Origin: DASTYK01 sp964384585
GTDB lineage: Bacteria > Gemmatimonadota > Gemmatimonadetes > Longimicrobiales > RSA9
Direction of reading: 5' to 3'
Assembly (NCBI GenBank): GCA_964384585.1
Contig: CAYLME010000197.1
Span: 1-6,082 of the forward strand
DNA: 6,082 bases
The notes under the pieces were generated by a model. The model made no database searches and was not told the DNA's origin. It saw nothing but the letters and a program-made list of their open reading frames with translations. Numbering within the stretch: position 1 is the stretch's first letter; the number at the start of each line of letters is the position of its first letter. Below, piece by piece: positions 1 through 5,528 of this stretch. Position numbers and translations under genes: made by a program.

Positions 1-118
1 CGTCCTGATTGACGCTGCGCTTCACGAGCCGCATGCCGAGCACGCGCGTGTAGAACAGGTAGTTCTCGGCGATCTTCGCGGAGATCGCCGTTACGTGATG
101 GAATCCCGTAAGCTGCAT
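1..118 (-). CDS. VOC-family (ring-cleaving dioxygenase/glyoxalase-like) protein, N-terminal part
   Basis: Partial gene: 39 complete codons run off the left edge. The protein opens MQLTGFHHVTAIS, followed by an amphipathic stretch with NYLFYTRVLGMRLVKRSVNQD. This is the first beta-alpha-beta unit of the vicinal-oxygen-chelate fold: a HHVT strand whose His is normally a metal ligand, a helix with FYxxVLGM, and a strand LVKRSVNQD. The LVK-x-x-VNQD ending resembles the ring-cleaving dioxygenase branch (PcpA/MhqO type), which opens hydroquinone or catechol rings with Fe(II), more than lactoylglutathione lyase. The substrate cannot be told from this fragment. The ATG at 118 is chosen because GAAGG (minus strand, 126-130) sits 7 bases upstream and the protein begins exactly where the fold begins. 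An earlier ATG at 123 is in another frame. A perfect inverted repeat lies just upstream (137-150). Fold assignment is confident; the enzyme subclass is inference. Confidence 0.82.
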   Translation of the reverse strand, partial: MQLTGFHHVTAISAKIAENYLFYTRVLGMRLVKRSVNQD

Positions 119-136
119 GTCATCGCCTTCGTGGAA

Positions 137-150
137 TGCCGGCACCGGCA
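137..150. repeat. 14-base perfect inverted repeat upstream of the VOC gene
   Basis: TGCCGG-CA-CCGGCA is a perfect inverted repeat with six-base arms and a two-base centre. It lies between the end of the histidine kinase gene and the VOC gene, directly upstream of the latter's Shine-Dalgarno sequence. A two-base centre favours a protein-binding operator half-site pair over an RNA hairpin, although a five-pair stem with a four-base loop is possible. There is no T-run after it on either strand, so it is not a typical intrinsic terminator. Chance occurrence in GC-rich DNA is a real alternative. Confidence 0.35.
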
Positions 151-192
151 GTGGGTTCAAGCCTGCCCATGCGGTCGGAGGGTGTCACGATC

Positions 193-1377
193 TCACGCCC
201 GCGGTGGGGTGGGCAATACGATCGTGAATGTCGAGCCCTTGCCCTGCTGGCTGCGTACGGTGAGGTCACCGCCCATACCGCGCGCGAGGTCCCGGCTGAT
301 CGCGAGGCCAAGGCCGGTTCCCTCATGCGACGATGACAGTGAACGGCCGACCTGCACGAACGGCTCGAAGATCGACTCCCGGTGGTTCATGGGTATACCG
401 ATGCCGGTGTCCGTCACCGCGATTCGAACGGTGTCCGACGACCGCGCGTCGCATGACAACCGGATCGAGCCGTTCTCCGGCGTGAACTTGATCGCGTTCG
501 TGAGCAGGTTCAGCAGGATCTGGCCCAGCTTGGACTCGTCCGCATACACGACGGCATCATCACACGCCTCACAATGCAACTCGATGCCTGCAGCGCGCGA
601 CTGCGGCTCGACCATCATGCAGATCTCGCGGAGGAGTGGTGCAACCTCGACCGGCGCGAGACGGTAGCTGATACTGCCCGCTTCGAGTCGGGAGAAGTTG
701 AGCAGATCATTGATGATCGCGAGCAGATGCTGCTGGCTGCGACGAACACGCTGCAGGTCCTCGCGCTGATGGTCCGTCAACGAACCGCGCACACCGAGCA
801 GGAGCAGATCGACGTATCCGCCGATCGCGTTCAGCGGCGTACGCAGTTCGTGCGACATCGCCGCAAGGAAATCGCTCTTGGCGCGACTCGCCGCTTCCGC
901 TTCCGCGAGCCGGCGCGCGTTCTCGATCGCGCGCAGCTCTGCATTGCGTCGCTCGGTCAGATCGCGTGTCACCTTCGCGAAGCCGACCAGGCGGCCGCCG
1001 CTGTCGCGCAATGCCGTGATAACGACGTTCGCCCAGAACAGGCTGCCGTCCTTGCGGACACGCCAGCCCTCGTCCTCGACGCGTCCATCCCGCTCGGCGA
1101 CTTCCAGCTCCCACGCCGGCTTGCCTGCGGCGACATCGTCGTGCTGGTAGAAAGTCGAGAAGTGCTTACCGACGATCTCGTCCTGGCTGTACCCCTTCAG
1201 CCGCGCCGCGCCCGGGTTCCACGTCATCACGTGGCCCGTCGGGTCCAGCACGAAGATGGCGTAGTCGCGGACGGTCTCGACGAGAAGGCGCAGCAGCCTG
1301 TCGAGCGTCACGTCCGCCGATATGCCTGCGGCTCGAGTGTACGCCGATTCGTCTTCGTTTTTTGCAGGACTCGACAT
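193..1377 (-). CDS. Soluble PAS-domain sensor histidine kinase
   Basis: Sensor kinase that autophosphorylates on His and passes the phosphate to a response regulator. Residue numbers here count from the upstream TTG at 1401; subtract 8 for the ATG. An S-box PAS domain spans about 33-150 (DYAIFVLDPTG, WNPGAARLKGYS, WRVRKDGSLFWANV, then the PAC end GFAKVTRDLTERR). A short coiled linker follows, then HisKA with the SHELRTPLNAI H-box (phospho-His 184). The HATPase domain has the N-box LLNLLTNAIKF (298-306), G1 DTGIGI (331-336), F-box IFEPFVQ (344-350) and G2 GTGLGL (361-366). All catalytic boxes are intact. No transmembrane segment or signal peptide is visible, so it should be cytoplasmic, sensing a ligand, redox state or partner through PAS; the signal is unknown. 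Start is uncertain: ATG 1377 gives MSSPAKNEDES, but its GGGAAGG is about 15 bases away, while TTG 1401 has AGG at 8 bases. No response regulator adjoins it, so it is an orphan. The gene downstream on the same strand is the VOC gene, 74 bases on. Confidence 0.93.
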   Translation of the reverse strand: MSSPAKNEDESAYTRAAGISADVTLDRLLRLLVETVRDYAIFVLDPTGHVMTWNPGAARLKGYSQDEIVGKHFSTFYQHDDVAAGKPAWELEVAERDGRVEDEGWRVRKDGSLFWANVVITALRDSGGRLVGFAKVTRDLTERRNAELRAIENARRLAEAEAASRAKSDFLAAMSHELRTPLNAIGGYVDLLLLGVRGSLTDHQREDLQRVRRSQQHLLAIINDLLNFSRLEAGSISYRLAPVEVAPLLREICMMVEPQSRAAGIELHCEACDDAVVYADESKLGQILLNLLTNAIKFTPENGSIRLSCDARSSDTVRIAVTDTGIGIPMNHRESIFEPFVQVGRSLSSSHEGTGLGLAISRDLARGMGGDLTVRSQQGKGSTFTIVLPTPPRA

Positions 1378-1438
1378 CAGGCGTGCCGGCAACCTTCCCA
1401 AATGATGGACCTGACGTGGGGATGCAGATGTGGGGCCA

Positions 1439-1479
1439 CCACGCTGGAAACGCGCGTGGAGGGGGCACCCCGCACCCCC
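1439..1479. repeat. Two adjacent GC-rich inverted repeats between lipoprotein and kinase genes
   Basis: Just past the lipoprotein stop codon (minus-strand reading) lie GGGGG/CCCCC arms (1461-1465 and 1475-1479, nine-base loop), which also contain a tandem GGGGTGC repeat. Then come CCACGC/GCGTGG arms (1439-1444 and 1454-1459, nine-base loop). Both could form RNA hairpins at the 3' end of the lipoprotein transcript. Neither is followed by a clear U-run, so intrinsic termination is doubtful; transcript-end protection or attenuation before the kinase gene are alternatives. The evidence is base pairing only. Confidence 0.35.
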
Positions 1480-1482
1480 GCG

Positions 1483-2040
1483 CTACCCTCCGCGGCCGTA
1501 ACGGATACAGCCGCGCTGCACGAACTCGCCGAACGTCTCACAACTGCCCTCGAACCGGTACTCGACGCTGTCCGCCGCCGACGCCCCGAACACCGTGGCG
1601 TTCAGCGCCTCCAGCAGCAACGTGCTGCCCAGAGACGTGGACGCATTCGGGATGACGTGGCGCAGGTCCGCCAGGTCCACGACGGCCATCCCGCCCTCGA
1701 CACGTGCATCACGAAGTGCGGTGGCCGTTTCCGATGAGAACCAGGACGTCAGCCCCTCCTCTCGCTCGCCATCCGTCGGACCCGCGAGAAGCGCGCGCAG
1801 CGCCACGGCCAGCGTGTCCGGCACCGCCTCCACCCGACGCGTCACGGCGACGACCTCCTCGCCCGACGCGAACCACACCCGGACGTCCATGCTGTCACTT
1901 CCCGGGCCCGGTACGGCCGCGGGCGCCGGCCCCTGCGCGGACGTGTCAGTGGGTGCCGGTGCGTCGGTGGACTCCGGCGTGATGCAGGCGGCCGTGAGCG
2001 CGACAATGCCGGCGACGGTGAGGCGAGTGCGGTGTCTCAT
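1483..2040 (-). CDS. GerMN-domain lipoprotein
   Basis: A 185-residue exported lipoprotein. The N-terminus is basic (MRHRTR), then a hydrophobic segment ends in LTAAC, so Cys19 is the likely lipidated residue. A Pro/Ala/Thr/Ser-rich tether runs to about residue 50. From about 52 to 165 the sequence matches the GerMN fold: strand VRVWFASGEEVVAVTRRV, helix DTLAVALRALLAGPTDGE, GLTSWF, then VEGGMAVVDLADL and a helix up to ALNATVFG. GerMN was named from Bacillus GerM (spore germination), but it is widespread in non-sporulating bacteria, where its role is mostly unknown; a peptidoglycan-associated or envelope role is inference. Two cysteines, C167 and C178 in GSCETFGEFVQRGC, could form a disulfide outside the membrane. 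The ATG at 2040 is chosen because the signal sequence begins there; the frame stays open upstream to 2217 but encodes no sensible protein. GAAG next to the start is a weak ribosome site. Divergent from the ATPase gene, 191 bases away. Confidence 0.85.
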   Translation of the reverse strand: MRHRTRLTVAGIVALTAACITPESTDAPAPTDTSAQGPAPAAVPGPGSDSMDVRVWFASGEEVVAVTRRVEAVPDTLAVALRALLAGPTDGEREEGLTSWFSSETATALRDARVEGGMAVVDLADLRHVIPNASTSLGSTLLLEALNATVFGASAADSVEYRFEGSCETFGEFVQRGCIRYGRGG

Positions 2041-2118
2041 GTCTTCGTGGCTCGATGATCCGGGCTTCTCCGGGCGGCGCTGATAGTGTGGTTCGTCTGG
2101 TGGGCGAGCAAGTTTGGG

Positions 2119-2140
2119 GCAGCTCCTCCATCGAAGCTGC
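2119..2140. repeat. Inverted repeat in the lipoprotein/ATPase divergent region
   Basis: GCAGCT (2119-2124) and AGCTGC (2135-2140) are perfect six-base inverted arms around a ten-base centre, in the 191-base region between two divergent genes. A second small palindrome, GCGTTACGC, overlaps its right end (2139-2147). Placement makes an operator shared by both genes possible, as does chance. I see no convincing -35/-10 pair on either strand in this region; for the minus strand TTGCTC followed by ACTATC is the nearest and it is weak. Confidence 0.3.
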
Positions 2141-2206
2141 GTTACGCGAACGTGCCGCCCCCGGAGCAGCACCGGCCCCACTATTGCCATCCCCCGAGGG
2201 CCACCG

Positions 2207-2225
2207 AACCAGGCCAAACCAGACC
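2207..2225 (+). repeat. Tandem AACCAG(G/A)CC repeat before the ATPase start
   Basis: AACCAGGCC (2207-2215) and AACCAGACC (2217-2225) are two copies of a nine-base unit at ten-base spacing, ending directly at the AGGA ribosome-binding sequence (2226-2229) of the ATPase gene. One helical turn between copies would suit a small protein-binding site, and its position would allow control of translation start. Two short imperfect copies can also arise by slippage without function. Confidence 0.3.
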
Positions 2226-2231
2226 AGGACC

Positions 2232-3998
2232 ATGTCCGATCTCTCCCAGCTCCGAAGCGTCCTCCACGACCTCGATCGTGCGTCGTACAGGCGCTACAAA
2301 TCGATCGCCGGTTCCTGGCGTGCGCCCGACTTCGTATTCGTCATCGATCATGTGCAGGGCGATCCGTTCTCCGACCCCAGTCGTGTGCGTGCGCTGGTGC
2401 CACCGGAGACCGTTGCGCTGCCGGAATGGGCGCCCCGGGATGCCGCGTGCAGGATGGCGGCCGCGGATTTCCTGAATCGCGCGTTGTACACGACATTCGA
2501 GCCGTTTGCGGGTGGGCGGACCGGGTCGGGAAGGAGTGGTGAGCTGTTCGTACTCGAGCCGGGGCAGCAGATGCTCGAGCGAACGAGCGTGACCGTGGGT
2601 GCGGACGGAGCGGTCGAAGTGCGCTTTCGTGTGGGGCTGCCGGCTGATGGGCGCACGATTCTCGGTCATGCGGCGGCGCAACTGCTGACGGAGCATGTCC
2701 CCGAAGCGATTCGTGCCGCGATGCGGTTTGATACGGCCGCGCTGCGGCGCCACGTCGAGACGCTCGAGGACGCGCGAGCGTTGCGTGCGCAGCTGCAGGC
2801 GGCGGGCCTCGTCGCGTTCGTTGCCGATGGCAGTGTGCTGCCGCGTGCGAGCGGTGTGTCGGATGCGCCACTGGAGAGTGCGGACGTGGTGGCATTCCGC
2901 TCACCGGAATCGCTGCGCGTCACGCTGCGTGCACCGCATGCAGGCGACGTCGTCGGAATGGGCGTTCCGCGCGGCGTCACGCTCATCGTGGGCGGCGGCT
3001 TCCATGGCAAGTCCACGCTGCTGTGTGCGCTCGAGCTGGGCGTCTACGACCACATTCCGGGCGACGGCCGCGAGCGCGTCGTGACTGCAGTCGATGCAGT
3101 GAAGGTGCGCGCGGAGGACGGACGCGCAGTTGCGGGGACGGACATCAGCAACTTCATCGGCCGGCTTCCCGGTGGTAGTGACACGCGGCACTTCACGACT
3201 GCGAACGCGAGCGGCTCGACGTCGCAGGCCGCGGCGATCGCCGAGGCGCTCGAAGTCGGGACGGCGTGTCTGCTGCTGGACGAGGACACGTCAGCGACGA
3301 ACTTCATGATCCGGGATGCGCGTATGCAGGCGCTGATCGCGCGCGAGCACGAACCGATCACGCCGTTCATCGACCGCGCGCGCCACCTGGCCGACGCACT
3401 CGGCGTGTCTGTCATCGTGGTCGTCGGCGGCGCGGGTGACTACTTCGACGTTGCTGACAACGTTATCGCGATGCGTGACTACGTCCCCGCGGAAGTGACG
3501 GCGGAGGCAAAGCGAATCGCGGCAGAGCTGCCGTCGAGGCGACAGCGCGAGTCTGCGGACTGGAACGAGCTCGCGGCGCGCACACCGCTGCGCGGATCGG
3601 TCGATGCCTCCCGCGGACCACGCGACGCCGTCATCCGTATCTTCGGAAGCCAGCGCATGCAGTTCGGGCGCTCGGAAGTGGACCTGTCTGCGCTGGAGCA
3701 GCTGGTCGAGCCGGCGCAGACACGCGCGATCGCACATGCACTCGTCGCGGCCGGAACTGGACTCGGCGCTAACGGCGCAGCCGTGCTCGACGGCGAACGC
3801 ACGATCGGTGACGTGGTACATGCGATCATGGCGACGATCGAGCGCGACGGGATGGATTCGGTGCAGCCCTGGCCGGCGGGCGAGATGGCGATGTTCAGGG
3901 TGCAGGAGCTTGCGGCCGTGCTGAACCGGCTGCGAACGCTACGCGCGGCGCCGGCAGCGCACGGCGCGGTTCAGGCGAGTCGCAGCCGGGAGTCGTGA
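2232..3998 (+). CDS. ABC-class ATPase, PF09818/COG3044 family (MRB1590-like)
   Basis: Complete 588-residue soluble ATPase with no transmembrane segment; not a transporter subunit. The N-terminal domain carries the family block LRSVLHDLDRASYRRYKSI...IDHVQGDPFSDPSRV (about 7-55). The ATPase core has Walker A GGGFHGKST (254-262, Lys260), the motif TDISNFIGRLP (303-313), the ABC-signature-like NASGSTSQA (325-333) and Walker B LLLDEDTSATNFMIRD (D350, E351). It continues with EPITPFIDR and GDYFDVADNVIAM (402-414, in the position of the switch/H-loop). The C-terminal domain has EVDLSALEQLVEPAQTRAIA (482-501). All catalytic motifs look intact. Known relative: trypanosome MRB1590, an RNA-editing factor with an RNA-binding pore. 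RNA or nucleic-acid binding here is inference, since bacterial members are largely uncharacterised. ATG 2232 is preferred, with AGGA just upstream and the family block beginning at once; the frame is open back to 2055 but that extension is unlike the family. Its stop overlaps the convergent receiver gene by 28 bases. Confidence 0.93.
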   Translation: MSDLSQLRSVLHDLDRASYRRYKSIAGSWRAPDFVFVIDHVQGDPFSDPSRVRALVPPETVALPEWAPRDAACRMAAADFLNRALYTTFEPFAGGRTGSGRSGELFVLEPGQQMLERTSVTVGADGAVEVRFRVGLPADGRTILGHAAAQLLTEHVPEAIRAAMRFDTAALRRHVETLEDARALRAQLQAAGLVAFVADGSVLPRASGVSDAPLESADVVAFRSPESLRVTLRAPHAGDVVGMGVPRGVTLIVGGGFHGKSTLLCALELGVYDHIPGDGRERVVTAVDAVKVRAEDGRAVAGTDISNFIGRLPGGSDTRHFTTANASGSTSQAAAIAEALEVGTACLLLDEDTSATNFMIRDARMQALIAREHEPITPFIDRARHLADALGVSVIVVVGGAGDYFDVADNVIAMRDYVPAEVTAEAKRIAAELPSRRQRESADWNELAARTPLRGSVDASRGPRDAVIRIFGSQRMQFGRSEVDLSALEQLVEPAQTRAIAHALVAAGTGLGANGAAVLDGERTIGDVVHAIMATIERDGMDSVQPWPAGEMAMFRVQELAAVLNRLRTLRAAPAAHGAVQASRSRES

Positions 3999-4399
3999 GT
4001 GGTCCAGCGCCGCCTGCTGGCAGGGCGACGTCGCGCATCGCGGATGTCACGCACGAGTACGTCGGTGGAGACGGGCTCATTCAGCAGGCGATCGAACAGC
4101 AGCGCCTCCGCGGACTCAGCCGCCGCGTCGAAACAGTTGCCGACCAGGCCGATGATCAGCGGCTCGCGTGAGGGGCGTGCGCACGCGCGCAGTGCCCGCG
4201 CGATGTCGGTGCCGTGCATGCCGGGCACTACCACGTCCGTCACGACGACCGACGGATGCTCGCGGTTGCAGCGGGTCAGCGCGACCGCAGCGGTCGGCGC
4301 CTGCATGACCCGGAACCCCGCACGGTCCAGGGCCGCGCTGTAGCGCGCCCGACGCCGCGGGTCGGACAGTAGCAGCAGAAGTGACTCTCTGGATTCCAT
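3971..4399 (-). CDS. Stand-alone, degenerate receiver-domain protein
   Basis: A 142-residue protein made of one CheY-like receiver domain (about 5-125) and a basic tail (RRRPASRRRW), with no output domain. The fold is clear from LLLLLSDPRRRARYSAAL, GFRV, EHPSVVVTDVVVPGMHG (phospho-acceptor Asp55), EPLIIGLVG and LLNEP. By spacing against CheY, the acidic pair D12/D13 falls on Leu11 and Ser12 (an Asp follows at 13), Thr87 falls on Val86, and Lys109 falls on Glu108 (EP instead of the usual KP). Mg2+ binding and phosphoryl chemistry should therefore be weak or absent. It may be a pseudo-receiver working by protein contact, or a domain switched in another way. Start ATG 4399 is firm because GGGAGG sits four bases upstream. 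The 3' end overlaps the ATPase gene by 28 bases, tail to tail. The nearest kinase (193-1377) lies two genes away and in another transcription unit. Confidence 0.85.
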   Translation of the reverse strand: MESRESLLLLLSDPRRRARYSAALDRAGFRVMQAPTAAVALTRCNREHPSVVVTDVVVPGMHGTDIARALRACARPSREPLIIGLVGNCFDAAAESAEALLFDRLLNEPVSTDVLVRDIRDARRRPASRRRWTTHDSRLRLA

Positions 4400-4403
4400 A
4401 CTA

Positions 4404-4409
4404 CCTCCC
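4404..4409 (-). promoter_or_regulatory. Strong Shine-Dalgarno site of the receiver gene
   Basis: Minus-strand GGGAGG lies four bases before the ATG at 4399. It is the best ribosome-binding site in the window and fixes the start of the receiver gene. Confidence 0.7.
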
Positions 4410-4427
4410 GAACTGGAGAAATAAAGG

Positions 4428-4460
4428 ACCCCCGTCGACAGCCATTCGTCGGCCGGGGGT
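4428..4460. terminator. Terminator-like hairpin in a divergent intergenic region
   Basis: Arms ACCCCCG (4428-4434) and C-GGGGG-T (4454-4460) pair fully. After a one-base bulge at 4453 the stem continues with TCGAC (4435-4439) against GTCGG (4448-4452), including one T-G pair, and closes on an eight-base loop. On the plus strand it is followed by TTTGTT, and on the minus strand by TCCTTTATTT, so it could terminate in either direction. No gene ends here: it lies between the starts of the receiver gene (minus) and the NTF2-like gene (plus). On the minus strand it would lie in the receiver gene's 5' leader, about 30 bases before the ATG. Possible roles are leader attenuation, insulation of divergent promoters, or stopping antisense transcription from the convergent ATPase gene. 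Confidence 0.6.
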
Positions 4461-4489
4461 TTGTTCGGAAGCGATTCCCAACGTATGCT
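4461..4489 (+). promoter_or_regulatory. Candidate sigma70-type promoter for the NTF2-like gene
   Basis: TTGTTC (4461-4466) and TATGCT (4484-4489) are separated by exactly 17 bases and point toward the gene starting at 4583, which would give a leader of roughly 85 bases. The match is three of six at -35 and four of six at -10. The -35 box coincides with the T-run of the hairpin at 4428-4460. This is a sequence match only, and promoter preferences of this lineage are not known to me. Confidence 0.3.
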
Positions 4490-4582
4490 GGATGGTGATG
4501 CCGATCAAGCCTGTTCCAAAACGACACTGGGGCAGTGCGTTTTCCGACAGGGCACTGGCTTATGATCCAGAGGGTGGTCCCG

Positions 4583-5491
4583 ATGCGAACCTCGACTCAA
4601 TGCTCACGCAGGCTGGTTCTCGCGCTCGTGCTGTGCGCCGTGCCGGCTGCACTCGCGGCCCAGGAGCCGGACACTGCAGCGGTCTCGCTGCGTGCGCCGC
4701 TCGACTCACTGGTGGCCCAGTCGGTTGCGGACGCAGAACTGGAGTTCGCGGCGGTGGCGCGCGAGGCGGGCATTCGCGATGCCTTTCTCGCATTCCTCGC
4801 GCCGGACGCGGTCGCCTTCATGCCGCGCGTATCGAACGCACGCGCGGTCTATGCGGATGCACCGACGGAGCCGTTGCTGCACTGGGCGCCGACGTTCGCG
4901 GAGAGCGCATCATCGGATGATCTCGGCTACACGACCGGACCGTTCACGGTGCTGGCGACCGGTACGGGACCCGTCATCAGTCACGGCTGGTACCTGTCGA
5001 TCTGGCGACGCAACGACGGCGGCGTCTGGGAGGTCGTACTCGACATCGGCGCGGAAACGCCCGCGATGCCGCCCGCAGCCGGTGATATCGAGTTCGCCTC
5101 GCGTCTGGCTGCGCCGCCCGCGGATGCGGAACGCCGTCGTGCTGCGCTGCTAGATCTGGACGACCTCGTCGCGGCGGCTGCACAGATGCGCGGCCCGCGC
5201 CGCGCCCTGTCACCGCTCCTCGATACGGCCGCGCGCCTGAATGACGGAGGCAGCGTCACGCATGGCGGCGTCCGTGTCGCCCGCGTGCTGAGCGACGCGC
5301 CGGTATCGTTTCATCGCATCGGTGATGGCATCTCGTCCGCCGGCGACCTGGCGTATACGTACGGCGAGTACACGCTCGGCTCGATGCCGTCGATGGATCA
5401 GCCGTCCGGTAACTGGGTCAGGATCTGGCGCGTGAGTGCCGACGGGCAGTGGCGGGTCGTGCAGATGCTGAATACGCCTCTCCCCGAATGA
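4583..5491 (+). CDS. Secreted protein with two NTF2-like (DUF4440-type) domains
   Basis: A 302-residue exported protein. A signal peptide (basic MRTSTQCSRR, hydrophobic LVLALVLCAVPAALA, then AQEPD) is probably cleaved near residue 25-27; there is no proper lipobox. The first NTF2-like domain covers about 50-157: a helix with AFLAFLAPDAVAFMP, then LLHWAPTFAESASSDDLGYTTGPF, GWYLSIWRRNDG and WEVVLDIG, the DUF4440 pattern. The second covers about 190-298: DLDDLVAAAAQ, DDGG-like loop region, DLAYTYGEYTL (255-265), GNWVRIWRVSADGQWRVVQML. DUF4440/SnoaL-type folds bind small molecules or act as enzymes such as isomerases; here no catalytic residues can be named, and the function is unknown. ATG 4583 is chosen for AGGGTGG 5-8 bases upstream and a compact signal peptide. 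ATG 4562 with AGGG nine bases upstream is also possible and would add seven residues. The hrpB-like gene follows after 77 bases on the same strand. Confidence 0.85.
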   Translation: MRTSTQCSRRLVLALVLCAVPAALAAQEPDTAAVSLRAPLDSLVAQSVADAELEFAAVAREAGIRDAFLAFLAPDAVAFMPRVSNARAVYADAPTEPLLHWAPTFAESASSDDLGYTTGPFTVLATGTGPVISHGWYLSIWRRNDGGVWEVVLDIGAETPAMPPAAGDIEFASRLAAPPADAERRRAALLDLDDLVAAAAQMRGPRRALSPLLDTAARLNDGGSVTHGGVRVARVLSDAPVSFHRIGDGISSAGDLAYTYGEYTLGSMPSMDQPSGNWVRIWRVSADGQWRVVQMLNTPLPE

Positions 5492-5515
5492 TCCGCATGC
5501 GGCACGTGCTGCGCT

Positions 5516-5528
5516 CGACGTGACGTCG
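5516..5528. repeat. 13-base perfect inverted repeat upstream of the helicase gene
   Basis: CGACGT-G-ACGTCG is a perfect inverted repeat with six-base arms around one central base, in the 77-base gap between the NTF2-like gene and the helicase gene. Slightly upstream, CGGCACGTGCTG (5500-5511) is a near-palindrome around a GCACGTGC core. Neither is followed by a T-run, so intrinsic termination is unlikely; an operator is possible but unproven. Confidence 0.3.

Noticed and set aside
574..1737. A 387-codon open frame on the plus strand, antisense to the kinase and part of the lipoprotein gene
   Set aside because: Its translation shows no recognisable domain and is rich in Arg, Ala and Gln as expected from the antisense of GC-rich coding DNA; the kinase on the other strand has every conserved box.
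2041..2217. Upstream extension of the lipoprotein frame by 59 codons
   Set aside because: It would bury the signal peptide and lipobox in the protein interior; the ATG at 2040 starts a proper lipoprotein signal.
2055..2231. Upstream extension of the ATPase frame by 59 codons
   Set aside because: The added residues are low-complexity Ala/Pro/Arg and the family's N-terminal block begins right after the ATG at 2232, which has AGGA before it.
193..4399. Kinase (193-1377) and receiver (3971-4399) as a cognate two-component pair
   Set aside because: They are separated by two genes, one of them on the opposite strand, and the receiver lacks residues needed for phosphotransfer.
4381..4920. A 179-codon plus-strand open frame spanning the divergent region
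   Set aside because: It runs through the hairpin and antisense to the receiver start, then becomes Arg/Gly-rich out of frame with the NTF2-like gene; no domain is visible.
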